Positions 51,932 through 64,000 of a stretch of DNA of 64,000 nucleotides are shown here, one piece after another (the first letter of the stretch is position 1; every line of letters begins with the position of its first letter). The stretch spans positions 1 through 64,000 of the forward strand of contig NW_027183609.1 in NCBI RefSeq assembly GCF_041296385.1, in the 5' to 3' direction. A program made the translations under genes and the position numbers. Origin of the DNA: Aphelocoma coerulescens (taxonomy: Eukaryota; Chordata; Aves; Passeriformes; Corvidae). The notes under the pieces are model-generated. The model made no database searches. It was not told where the DNA came from and saw nothing but the letters and a program-made list of their open reading frames with translations.

Positions 51932-54900
51932 TTGGGAATGGCTCTGCTCCAGGATGGCATGCTGCAGAGAATGCAGGTAGATTTTGTGCTCACTCCTGGC
52001 ATGCAGCTGGACAATAAAGCCTGATCCAGCCCCCCCTCAGCCCATGTCTGGCTCTGGCATTGGGGCGGGGCAACTTTGGGAGCAGCCCCAGCCCTGCTCC
52101 TGCTCCCGGCTGGGCACCCAGCTGCTGGGACACAGGTGTGTCCTGATGCCACCGTCTACTCCTTTGAGAAGGGGAGGACAGAGTGCATCAGGGAGTTTGG
52201 TGTGGCTTACATGCGGCAAGGAGAAGGTGCAGCCCCGAACTGGCTTTCACTTCTAGAACCTTTTGCTATTGCGGGAGCAGCTGCTGGAGCTTTTCAACCG
52301 AGCTGCAAGAGTGAAAAGTGTGATGGCATGTCTATCTGAGAAGGAAGGTTCGGTGCCGCAGCCTGTTGTGCACAATTTATATGCTGATAAGAGAAGGGGG
52401 TGCTTTTGCAACGTTTTCCTTCCTGACACTTCTGTCTCTGTGAGCTTTAGCTGCTTGGACTCAGGGATACCGAAGGTGTGTGAAAGTGACTGGGATGCGA
52501 GAATCATGTTGCACAGGGAACAGGGAAGGTCAGCAAATGTTTCCTGTCCTGGCACATCTCTCAGTCTGAACTGCAGCTGCAGATGCTTCACTTCCGCCAA
52601 GGACTCTGCCACCTTGAGAGAAGGATGTGCTCTATGGAGTTGAGAAAGAAAGTGCGTCTCACTAGCTTCTTTCCTCTACTTCATAGACAGCAAAGGGGCT
52701 ATGAAAGGCAGCACTGGCTTTTTGTTCTAGGACTTCTTCTTTACAAGCAGCTGCTGGATGTTTGGAAGGGGGTTTGGGATATGCAAAAATGAGAGGCTAA
52801 GATGGTAAGAGGGTAAGATGGAAGTCATCTGGCAAAAGCAGAGCTCACAAAAGGGCCAGCTGAGAAAGCTCTTGCTGCCTACAACTTCAACTGCACCCCT
52901 CAAAGCAGCAGCACACACGCTGCTCTCGGCACTTTCCTTCTCAGCTCTACGCACCATCCTAAGCCTTGCCTCTCCCACACTCAGGATCCAAAGACAACGG
53001 CACCAGGGACTGCTCACACACTAAAGGCACCAGGACAAAAGGCTCACCAGCTTGGCCTTTGCATTCCCGCTGACAGCTCCACAGCTTGAACCCAGAGAAC
53101 TGCCTGCTGCCAACAGCCTTTCCAATCACTCTGAGCACCTCATGACAAGGAGTGTGGGGAATGAATCTCCAGCAGCCTCCTGCCCCAGGCTGTCCCCCGG
53201 GAGCAGCCCTGCTCCAGGCCGTGACTGCCACCTGCACAGCCAAAGGACCCAGAGCCGGTGTTACACACCACGGCTGTGCCTGGCACAGAGACACCAGTGG
53301 CCACACAAGTGGCCATGGCACTGTCCACACACAGTCCCTGCTGCTGCTCCCCCAGCCGCTGGCACCAACTCCCAGCCACCCACTCCTAAAGCCACGGGGC
53401 CCACTGGGACACTGCGGGGGCTCGTGGAAGCCAGCGGCCATTGTGACACAGCGGGGCTGCACAGAGCCCACGGTGCTTTGTGACCCGTGGCTCCCAGGAG
53501 AGCCTTTGTGATGCTGGGGAACTACAAGGAAGCCTGGCTCCTCTGTGACACCACCACAGAAGCTCAGGGGAGCCCTTGAGACTGTGCTGATGCTATTGAA
53601 CCTGATGCAACCCTGCCTCCTCTGTGACACCACAGAAGCTCTTGGAGCCCTGGAGACCGTGGTGATGCTATGGAACCTGATGCAACCCTGCCTCCTCTGT
53701 AACACCACAGAACCTCTGGGAGCTCTGGAGACCGTGCTGATGCTATGGAACCTGATGCAACCCTGCCTCCACTGTGACACCACAGAAGCTCAGGGAGCCC
53801 TGGAGACTGTGGTGATGCTATGGAACCTGATGCAACCCTGCCTCCACTGTGACACCACAGAACCTCTGGGAGCCCTGGAGACCGTGCTGATGCTATGGAA
53901 CCTGATGCAACCCTGCCTCCACTGTGACACCACAGAAGCTCGGGGAGCTCTGCAGACCGTGGGGATGCTGGCGAAGCTGACGGAACCCTGGACACCACAG
54001 TGACGCTATGGAACCTGGTGGAACCGAGGGGCCACAGTGACAATTTGGGGCCTTTTGGAAGCAACAGGACCCTGGTGGGAAGCCACGGGATGATTAATCC
54101 TGCACGAACCTGCTCCAGGTGGGCTCCTCTCTCCCGGCTTCCACAGGTGCTGCTAGGATCCCACTCCGGCACTGGCTTGGCACGGGCTCACGGCTTCCTT
54201 TGGCAATGGCTCTGCTCCAGGATGGCATGCTGCAGAGAATGCAGGTAGATTTTGTGCTCACTCCTGGCATGCAGCTGGACAATAAAGCCTGATCCAGCCC
54301 CCCCTCAGCATATGTCCGGCTCTGGCATTGGGGCGGGGCAACTTTGGGAGCAGCCCCAGCCCTGCTCCTGCTCCCGGCTGGGCACCCAGCTGCTGGGACA
54401 CAGGTGTGTCCTGATGCCACCGTCTACTCCTTTGAGAAGGGGAGGACAGAGTGCATCAGGGAGTTTGGTGTGGCTTACATGCGGCAAGGAGAAGGTGCAG
54501 CCCCAAACTGGCTTTCACTTCTAGAACCTTTTGCTATTGCGGGAGCAGCTGCTGGAGCTTTTCAACCGAGCTGCAAGAGTGAAAAGTGTGATGGCATGTC
54601 TATCTGAGAAGGAAGGTTCGGTGCCGCAGCCTGTTGTGCACAATTTATATGCTGATAAGAGAAGGGGGTGCTTTTGGAACGTTTTCCTTCCTGACACTTC
54701 TGTCTCTGTGAGCTTTAGCTGCTTGGACTCAGGGATACCGAAGGTATGTGAAAGTGACTGGGATGCGAGAATCATGTTGCACAGGGAACAGGGAAGGTCA
54801 GCAAATTTTTCCTGTCCTGGCACATCTCTCAGTCTGAACTGCAGCTGCAGATGCTTCACTTCCGCCAAGGACTCTGCCACCTTGAGAGAAGGATGCGCTC

Positions 54901-57900
54901 TATGGAGTTGAGAAAGAAAGTGCGTCTCACTAGCTTCTTTCCTCTACTTCATAGACAGCAAAGGGGCTATGAAAGGCAGCACTGGCTTTTTGTTCTAGGA
55001 CTTCTTCTTTACAAGCAGCTGCTGGATGTTTGGAAGGGGGTTTGGGATATGCAAAAATGAGAGGCTAAGATGGTAAGAGGGTAAGATGGAAGTCATCTGG
55101 CAAAAGCAGAGCTCACAAAAGGGCCAGCTGAGAAAGCTCTTGCTGCCTACAACTTCAACTGCACCCCTCAAAGCAGCAGCACACACGCTGCTCTCGGCAC
55201 TTTCCTTCTCAGCTCTACGCACCATCCTAAGCCTTGCCTCTCCCACACTCAGGATCCAAAGACAACGGCACCAGGGACTGCTCACACACTAAAGGCACCA
55301 GGACAAAAGGCTCACCAGCTTGGCCTTTGCATTCCCGCTGACAGCTCCACAGCTTGAACCCAGAGAACTGCCTGCTGCCAACAGCCTTTCCAATCACTCT
55401 GAGCACCTCATGACAAGGAGTGTGGGGAATGAATCTCCAGCAGCCTCCTGCCCCAGGCTGTCCCCCGGGAGCAGCCCTGCTCCAGGCCGTGACTGCCACC
55501 TGCACAGCCAAAGGACCCAGAGCCGGTGTTACACACCACGGCTGTGCCTGGCACAGAGACACCAGTGGCCACACAAGTGGCCATGGCACTGTCCACACAC
55601 AGTCCCTGCTGCTGCTCCCCCAGCCGCTGGCACCAACTCCCAGCCACCCACTCCTAAAGCCACGGGGCCCACTGGGACACTGCGGGGGCTCGTGGAAGCC
55701 AGCGGCCATTGTGACACAGCGGGGCTGCACAGAGCCCACGGTGCTTTGTGACCCGTGGCTCCCAGGAGAGCCTTTGTGATGCTGGGGAACTACAAGGAAG
55801 CCTGGCTCCTCTGTGACACCACCACAGAAGCTCAGGGGAGCCCTGGAGACCGTGCTGATGCTATTGAACCTGATGCAACCCTGCCTCCTCTGTGACACCA
55901 CAGAAGCTCTTGGAGCCCTGGAGACCGTGGTGATGCTATGGAACCTGATGCAACCCTGCCTCCTCTGTGACACCACAGAACCTCTGGGAGCCCTGGAGAC
56001 CGTGCTGATGCTATGGAACCTGATGCAACCCTGCCTCCACTGTGACACCACAGAAGCTCAGGGAGCCCTGGAGACTGTGGTGATGCTATGGAACCTGATG
56101 CAACCCTGCCTCCACTGTGACACCACAGAACCTCTGGGAGCCCTGGAGACCGTGCTGATGCTATGGAACCTGATGCAACCCTGCCTCCACTGTGACACCA
56201 CAGAAGCTCGGGGAGCTCTGCAGACCGTGGGGATGCTGGCGAAGCTGACGGAACCCTGGGCACCACAGTGACGCTATGGAACCTGGTGGAACCGAGGGGC
56301 CACAGTGACACTGTGGGGCCTTTTGGAAGCAACAGGACCCTGGTGGGAAGCCACGGGATGATTAATCCTGCACGAACCTGCTCCAGGTGGGCTCCTCTCT
56401 CCCGGCTTCCACAGGTGCTGCTAGGATCCCACTCCGGCACTGGCTTGGCACGGGCTCACGGCTTCCTTTGGCAATGGCTCTGCTCCAGGATGGCATGCTG
56501 CAGAGAATGCAGGTAGATTTTGTGCTCACTCCTGGCATGCAGCTGGACAATAAAGCCTGATCCAGCCCCCCCTCAGCATATGTCCGGCTCTGGCATTGGG
56601 GCGGGGCAACTTTGGGAGCAGCCCCAGCCCTGCTCCTGCTCCCGGCTGGGCACCCAGCTGCTGGGACACAGGTGTGTCCTGATGCCACCGTCTACTCCTT
56701 TGAGAAGGGGAGGACAGAGTGCATCAGGGAGTTTGGTGTGGCTTACATGCGGCAAGGAGAAGGTGCAGCCCCAAACTGGCTTTCACTTCTAGAACCTTTT
56801 GCTATTGCGGGAGCAGCTGCTGGAGCTTTTCAACCGAGCTGCAAGAGTGAAAAGTGTGATGGCATGTCTATCTGAGAAGGAAGGTTCGGTGCCGCAGCCT
56901 GTTGTGCACAATTTATATGCTGATAAGAGAAGGGGGTGCTTTTGCAACGTTTTCCTTCCTGACACTTCTGTCTCTGTGAGCTTTAGCTGCTTGGACTCAG
57001 GGATACCGAAGGTATGTGAAAGTGACTGGGATGCGAGAATCATGTTGCACAGGGAACAGGGAAGGTCAGCAAATGTTTCCTGTCCTGGCACATCTCTCAG
57101 TCTGAACTGCAGCTGCAGATGCTTCACTTCCGCCAAGGACTCTGCCACCTTGAGAGAAGGATGCGCTCTATGGAGTTGAGAAAGAAAGTGCGTCTCACTA
57201 GCTTCTTTCCTCTACTTCATAGACAGCAAAGGGGCTATGAAAGGCAGCACTGGCTTTTTGTTCTAGGACTTCTTCTTTACAAGCAGCTGCTGGATGTTTG
57301 GAAGGGGGTTTGGGATATGCAAAAATGAGAGGCTAAGATGGTAAGAGGGTAAGATGGAAGTCATCTGGCAAAAGCAGAGCTCACAAAAGGGCCAGCTGAG
57401 AAAGCTCTTGCTGCCTACAACTTCAACTGCACCCCTCAAAGCAGCAGCACACACGCTGCTCTCGGCACTTTCCTTCTCAGCTCTACGCACCATCCTAAGC
57501 CTTGCCTCTCCCACACTCAGGATCCAAAGACAACGGCACCAGGGACTGCTCACACACTAAAGGCACCAGGACAAAAGGCTCACCAGCTTGGCCTTTGCAT
57601 TCCCGCTGACAGCTCCACAGCTTGAACCCAGAGAACTGCCTGCTGCCAACAGCCTTTCCAATCACTCTGAGCACCTCATGACAAGGAGTGTGGGGAATGA
57701 ATCTCCAGCAGCCTCCTGCCCCAGGCTGTCCCCCGGGAGCAGCCCTGCTCCAGGCCGTGACTGCCACCTGCACAGCCAAAGGACCCAGAGCCGGTGTTAC
57801 ACAACCACGGCTGTGCCTGGCACAGAGACACCAGTGGCCACACAAGTGGCCATGGCACTGTCCACACACAGTCCCTGCTGCTGCTCCCCCAGCCGCTGGC

Positions 57901-60900
57901 ACCAACTCCCAGCCACCCACTCCTAAAGCTACGGGGCCCACTGGGACACTGTGGGGGCTCGTGGAAGCCAGCGGCCATTGTGACACAGCGGGGCTGCACA
58001 GAGCCCACGGTGCTTTGTGACCCGTGGCTCCCAGGAGAGCCTTTGTGATGCTGGGGAACTACAAGGAAGCCTGGCTCCTCTGTGACACCACCACAGAAGC
58101 TCAGGGGAGCCCTGGAGACCGTGCTGATGCTATTGAACCTGATGCAACCCTGCCTCCTCTGTGACACCACAGAAGCTCTTGGAGCCCTGGAGACCGTGGT
58201 GATGCTATGGAACCTGATGCAACCCTGCCTCCTCTGTGACACCACAGAACCTCTGGGAGCCCTGGAGACCGTGCTGATGCTATGGAACCTGATGCAACCC
58301 TGCCTCCACTGTGACACCACAGAAGCTCAGGGAGCCCTGGAGACTGTGGTGATGCTATGGAACCTGATGCAACCCTGCCTCCACTGTGACACCACAGAAC
58401 CTCTGGGAGCCCTGGAGACCGTGCTGATGCTATGGAACCTGATGCAACCCTGCCTCCACTGTGATACCACAGAAGCTCGGGGAGCTCTGCAGACCGTGGG
58501 GATGCTGGCGAAGCTGACGGAACCCTGGGCACCACAGTGACGCTATGGAACCTGGTGGAACCGAGGGGCCACAGTGACACTGTGGGGCCTTTTGGAAGCA
58601 ACAGGACCCTGGTGGGAAGCCACGGGATGATTAATCCTGCACGAACCTGCTCCAGGTGGGCTCCTCTCTCCCGGCTTCCACAGGTGCTGCTAGGATCCCA
58701 CTCCGGCACTGGCTTGGCACGGGCTCACGGCTTCCTTTGGCAATGGCTCTGCTCCAGGATGGCATGCTGCAGAGAATGCAGGTAGATTTTGTGCTCACTC
58801 CTGGCATGCAGCTGGACAATAAAGCCTGATCCAGCCCCCCCTCAGCATATGTCCGGCTCTGGCATTGGGGCGGGGCAACTTTGGGAGCAGCCCCAGCCCT
58901 GCTCCTGCTCCCGGCTGGGCACCCAGCTGCTGGGACACAGGTGTGTCCTGATGCCACCGTCTACTCCTTTGAGAAGGGGAGGACAGAGTGCATCAGGGAG
59001 TTTGGTGTGGCTTACATGCGGCAAGGAGAAGGTGCAGCCCCAAACTGGCTTTCACTTCTAGAACCTTTTGCTATTGCGGGAGCAGCTGCTGGAGCTTTTC
59101 AACCGAGCTGCAAGAGTGAAAAGTGTGATGGCATGTCTATCTGAGAAGGAAGGTTCGGTGCCGCAGCCTGTTGTGCACAATTTATATGCTGATAAGAGAA
59201 GGGGGTGCTTTTGGAACGTTTTCCTTCCTGACACTTCTGTCTCTGTGAGCTTTAGCTGCTTGGACTCAGGGATACCGAAGGTATGTGAAAGTGACTGGGA
59301 TGCGAGAATCATGTTGCACAGGGAACAGGGAAGGTCAGCAAATGTTTCCTGTCCTGGCACATCTCTCAGTCTGAACTGCAGCTGCAGATGCTTCACTTCC
59401 GCCAAGGACTCTGCCACCTTGAGAGAAGGATGCGCTCTATGGAGTTGAGAAAGAAAGTGCGTCTCACTAGCTTCTTTCCTCTACTTCATAGACAGCAAAG
59501 GGGCTATGAAAGGCAGCACTGGCTTTTTGTTCTAGGACTTCTTCTTTACAAGCAGCTGCTGGATGTTTGGAAGGGGGTTTGGGATATGCAAAAATGAGAG
59601 GCTAAGATGGTAAGAGGGTAAGATGGAAGTCATCTGGCAAAAGCAGAGCTCACAAAAGGGCCAGCTGAGAAAGCTCTTGCTGCCTACAACTTCAACTGCA
59701 CCCCTCAAAGCAGCAGCACACACGCTGCTCTCGGCACTTTCCTTCTCAGCTCTACGCACCATCCTAAGCCTTGCCTCTCCCACACTCAGGATCCAAAGAC
59801 AACGGCACCAGGGACTGCTCACACACTAAAGGCACCAGGACAAAAGGCTCACCAGCTTGGCCTTTGCATTCCCGCTGACAGCTCCACAGCTTGAACCCAG
59901 AGAACTGCCTGCTGCCAACAGCCTTTCCAATCACTCTGAGCACCTCATGACAAGGAGTGTGGGGAATGAATCTCCAGCAGCCTCCTGCCCCAGGCTGTCC
60001 CCCGGGAGCAGCCCTGCTCCAGGCCGTGACTGCCACCTGCACAGCCAAAGGACCCAGAGCCGGTGTTACACACCACGGCTGTGCCTGGCACAGAGACACC
60101 AGTGGCCACACAAGTGGCCATGGCACTGTCCACACACAGTCCCTGCTGCTGCTCCCCCAGCCGCTGGCACCAACTCCCAGCCACCCACTCCTAAAGCTAC
60201 GGGGCCCACTGGGACACTGCGGGGGCTCGTGGAAGCCAGCGGCCATTGTGACACAGCGGGGCTGCACAGAGCCCACGGTGCTTTGTGACCCGTGGCTCCC
60301 AGGAGAGCCTTTGTGATGCTGGGGAACTACAAGGAAGCCTGGCTCCTCTGTGACACCACCACAGAAGCTCAGGGGAGCCCTGGAGACCGTGGTGATGCTA
60401 TGGAACCTGATGCAACCCTGCCTCCACTGTGACACCACAGAACCTCTGGGAGCCCTGGAGACTGTGGTGATGCTATGGAACCTGATGCAACCCTGCCTCC
60501 ACTGTGACACCACAGAACCTCTGGGAGCCCTGGAGACCGTGCTGATGCTATGGAACCTGATGCAACCCTGCCTCCACTGTGACACCACAGAAGCTCGGGG
60601 AGCTCTGCAGACCGTGGGGATGCTGGCGAAGCTGACGGAACCCTGGGCACCACAGTGACGCTATGGAACCTGGTGGAACCGAGGGGCCACAGTGACACTG
60701 TGGGGCCTTTTGGAAGCAACAGGACCCTGGTGGGAAGCCACGGGATGATTAATCCTGCACGAACCTGCTCCAGGTGGGCTCCTCTCTCCCGGCTTCCACA
60801 GGTGCTGCTAGGATCCCACTCCGGCACTGGCTTGGCACGGGCTCACGGCTTCCTTTGGCAATGGCTCTGCTCCAGGATGGCATGCTGCAGAGAATGCAGG

Positions 60901-63900
60901 TAGATTTTGTGCTCACTCCTGGCATGCAGCTGGACAATAAAGCCTGATCCAGCCCCCCCTCAGCATATGTCCGGCTCTGGCATTGGGGCGGGGCAACTTT
61001 GGGAGCAGCCCCAGCCCTGCTCCTGCTCCCGGCTGGGCACCCAGCTGCTGGGACACAGGTGTGTCCTGATGCCACCGTCTACTCCTTTGAGAAGGGGAGG
61101 ACAGAGTGCATCAGGGAGTTTGGTGTGGCTTACATGCGGCAAGGAGAAGGTGCAGCCCCAAACTGGCTTTCACTTCTAGAACCTTTTGCTATTGCGGGAG
61201 CAGCTGCTGGAGCTTTTCAACCGAGCTGCAAGAGTGAAAAGTGTGATGGCATGTCTATCTGAGAAGGAAGGTTCGGTGCCGCAGCCTGTTGTGCACAATT
61301 TATATGCTGATAAGAGAAGGGGGTGCTTTTGCAACGTTTTCCTTCCTGACACTTCTGTCTCTGTGAGCTTTAGCTGCTTGGACTCAGGGATACCGAAGGT
61401 ATGTGAAAGTGACTGGGATGCGAGAATCATGTTGCACAGGGAACAGGGAAGGTCAGCAAATGTTTCCTGTCCTGGCACATCTCTCAGTCTGAACTGCAGC
61501 TGCAGATGCTTCACTTCCGCCAAGGACTCTGCCACCTTGAGAGAAGGATGCGCTCTATGGAGTTGAGAAAGAAAGTGCGTCTCACTAGCTTCTTTCCTCT
61601 ACTTCATAGACAGCAAAGGGGCTATGAAAGGCAGCACTGGCTTTTTGTTCTAGGACTTCTTCTTTACAAGCAGCTGCTGGATGTTTGGAAGGGGGTTTGG
61701 GATATGCAAAAATGAGAGGCTAAGATGGTAAGAGGGTAAGATGGAAGTCATCTGGCAAAAGCAGAGCTCACAAAAGGGCCAGCTGAGAAAGCTCTTGCTG
61801 CCTACAACTTCAACTGCACCCCTCAAAGCAGCAGCACACACGCTGCTCTCGGCACTTTCCTTCTCAGCTCTACGCACCATCCTAAGCCTTGCCTCTCCCA
61901 CACTCAGGATCCAAAGACAACGGCACCAGGGACTGCTCACACACTAAAGGCACCAGGACAAAAGGCTCACCAGCTTGGCCTTTGCATTCCCGCTGACAGC
62001 TCCACAGCTTGAACCCAGAGAACTGCCTGCTGCCAACAGCCTTTCCAATCACTCTGAGCACCTCATGACAAGGAGTGTGGGGAATGAATCTCCAGCAGCC
62101 TCCTGCCCCAGGCTGTCCCCCGGGAGCAGCCCTGCTCCAGGCCGTGACTGCCACCTGCACAGCCAAAGGACCCAGAGCCGGTGTTACACACCACGGCTGT
62201 GCCTGGCACAGAGACACCAGTGGCCACACAAGTGGCCATGGCACTGTCCACACACAGTCCCTGCTGCTGCTCCCCCAGCCACTGGCACCAACTCCCAGCC
62301 ACCCACTCCTAAAGCCACGGGGCCCACTGGGACACTGCGGGGGCTCGTGGAAGCCAGCGGCCATTGTGACACAGCGGGGCTGCACAGAGCCCACGGTGCT
62401 TTGTGACCCGTGGCTCCCAGGAGAGCCTTTGTGATGCTGGGGAACTACAAGGAAGCCTGGCTCCTCTGTGACACCACCACAGAAGCTCAGGGGAGCCCTG
62501 GAGACCGTGGTGATGCTATGGAACCTGATGCAACCCTGCCTCCACTGTGACACCACAGAAGCTCAGGGAGCCCTGGAGACTGTGGTGATGCTATGGAACC
62601 TGATGCAACCCTGCCTCCACTGTGACACCACAGAACCTCTGGGAGCCCTGGAGACCGTGCTGATGCTATGGAACCTGATGCAACCCTGCCTCCACTGTGA
62701 CACCACAGAAGCTCGGGGACCTCTGCAGACCGTGGGGATGCTGGCGAAGCTGACGGAACCCTGGGCACCACAGTGACGCTATGGAACCTGGTGGAACCGA
62801 GGGGCCACAGTGACACTGTGGGGCCTTTTGGAAGCAACAGGACCCTGGTGGGAAGCCACGGGATGATTAATCCTGCACGAACCTGCTCCAGGTGGGCTCC
62901 TCTCTCCCGGCTTCCACAGGTGCTGCTAGGATCCCACTCCGGCACTGGCTTGGCACGGGCTCACGGCTTCCTTTGGCAATGGCTCTGCTCCAGGATGGCA
63001 TGCTGCAGAGAATGCAGGTAGATTTTGTGCTCACTCCTGGCATGCAGCTGGACAATAAAGCCTGATCCAGCCCCCCCTCAGCATATGTCCGGCTCTGGCA
63101 TTGGGGCGGGGCAACTTTGGGAGCAGCCCCAGCCCTGCTCCTGCTCCCGGCTGGGCACCCAGCTGCTGGGACACAGGTGTGTCCTGATGCCACCGTCTAC
63201 TCCTTTGAGAAGGGGAGGACAGAGTGCATCAGGGAGTTTGGTGTGGCTTACATGCGGCAAGGAGAAGGTGCAGCCCCAAACTGGCTTTCACTTCTAGAAC
63301 CTTTTGCTATTGCGGGAGCAGCTGCTGGAGCTTTTCAACCGAGCTGCAAGAGTGAAAAGTGTGATGGCATGTCTATCTGAGAAGGAAGGTTCGGTGCCGC
63401 AGCCTGTTGTGCACAATTTATATGCTGATAAGAGAAGGGGGTGCTTTTGGAACGTTTTCCTTCCTGACACTTCTGTCTCTGTGAGCTTTAGCTGCTTGGA
63501 CTCAGGGATACCGAAGGTATGTGAAAGTGACTGGGATGCGAGAATCATGTTGCACAGGGAACAGGGAAGGTCAGCAAATGTTTCCTGTCCTGGCACATCT
63601 CTCAGTCTGAACTGCAGCTGCAGATGCTTCACTTCCGCCAAGGACTCTGCCACCTTGAGAGAAGGATGCGCTCTATGGAGTTGAGAAAGAAAGTGCGTCT
63701 CACTAGCTTCTTTCCTCTACTTCATAGACAGCAAAGGGGCTATGAAAGGCAGCACTGGCTTTTTGTTCTAGGACTTCTTCTTTACAAGCAGCTGCTGGAT
63801 GTTTGGAAGGGGGTTTGGGATATGCAAAAATGAGAGGCTAAGATGGTAAGAGGGTAAGATGGAAGTCATCTGGCAAAAGCAGAGCTCACAAAAGGGCCAG

Positions 63901-64000
63901 CTGAGAAAGCTCTTGCTGCCTACAACTTCAACTGCACCCCTCAAAGCAGCAGCACACACGCTGCTCTCGGCACTTTCCTTCTCAGCTCTACGCACCATCC
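51932..64000. repeat. Macrosatellite array, units of 2268, 2268, 2269, 2118, 2118 bases and a partial
   Basis: Counted from the marker atggctctgctccagg, unit starts are 51938, 54206, 56474, 58743, 60861 and 62979. The last unit runs off the window. Units are almost identical (a base change every few hundred bases). The 150-base shortening of units 4 and 5 is two copies of the internal 75-base repeat. Each unit holds an AATAAA (acaataaagcctg) on the plus strand. No recognisable domain is encoded. The left end has an abrupt start at about 51932. Confidence 0.95.
53545..54003. repeat. 75-base subrepeat block, six copies, macrosatellite unit 1
   Basis: A unit containing ctgtgacaccacagaa and tgatgctatggaacctgatg recurs six times. 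Because 75 is a multiple of three, frames stay open on both strands: 25-residue repeats such as CDTTEALGALETVV on plus, and SGGRVASGSIAS on minus. The same block is at 55813-56271 and 58082-58540 (six copies), and at 60350-60658 and 62468-62776 (four copies). Confidence 0.93.

Noticed and set aside
52959..53783. 274-codon minus-strand frame in macrosatellite units
   Set aside because: Driven by the stop-free 75-base repeat and not matched by any known domain.

Overview
The window is nuclear DNA from a bird, almost certainly a songbird (passerine). Protein-coding sequence sits in short exons with GT..AG introns. There is a CR1-type LINE fragment, several passerine-style ERV LTRs, a class OR14-like olfactory receptor, an MHC class II beta gene tail, and members of the PIM1-like and PAK3-like kinase families, which are known to be expanded in songbirds. 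GC content, CpG islands, minisatellites and MHC plus olfactory receptor content suggest a small GC-rich microchromosome, possibly MHC-bearing; this is an inference.

Layout. (1) 1-7650: segmental duplication copy A, with an intact five-exon PIM1-like kinase on the minus strand (3021-5521), a decayed PIM-like exon downstream of it, a CR1 fragment, an orphan MHC class II X-Y promoter module and the last two exons of an MHC class II beta gene. (2) 7560-10468: ACTGGGA minisatellite, unassigned DNA, and a composite repeat holding a pure 198-bp GAAGA array. (3) 10469-19482: a 9.0-kb unit with a complete 12-exon PAK3-like kinase on the plus strand (12587-19274). (4) 19483-22284: the start of a second, nearly identical PAK unit (promoter plus exon 1 only), cut off at an A-rich tract. 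(5) 22285-25450: LTR remnants. (6) 25450-33515: segmental duplication copy B, in the same orientation as A, with a second intact PIM1-like kinase (28880-31380). (7) 33549-35045: LTRs. (8) 37399-38330: an OR14-like olfactory receptor with one frameshift. (9) 38400-44240: no convincing gene; ATGGG and GGAA arrays. (10) 44250-45370: a third, inverted and truncated copy of the PIM 3' module. (11) 46690-47222: a TGATGTCA minisatellite. (12) 47250-50820: a decayed gammaretrovirus-like ERV on the minus strand (pol end and env). (13) 51932-64000: a macrosatellite of 2.27-kb units with a 75-bp internal tandem repeat, running off the window end.

The recurrent theme is repeated duplication of two protein kinase genes that keep their catalytic residues, placed between MHC class II debris. 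PIM A and B differ by a single amino acid in my exon model. The PAK unit is a tandem array frozen at one full and one partial copy. The three intact kinase models rest on splice sites read by eye and motif agreement with PIM and PAK families; no alignment or expression data were available.
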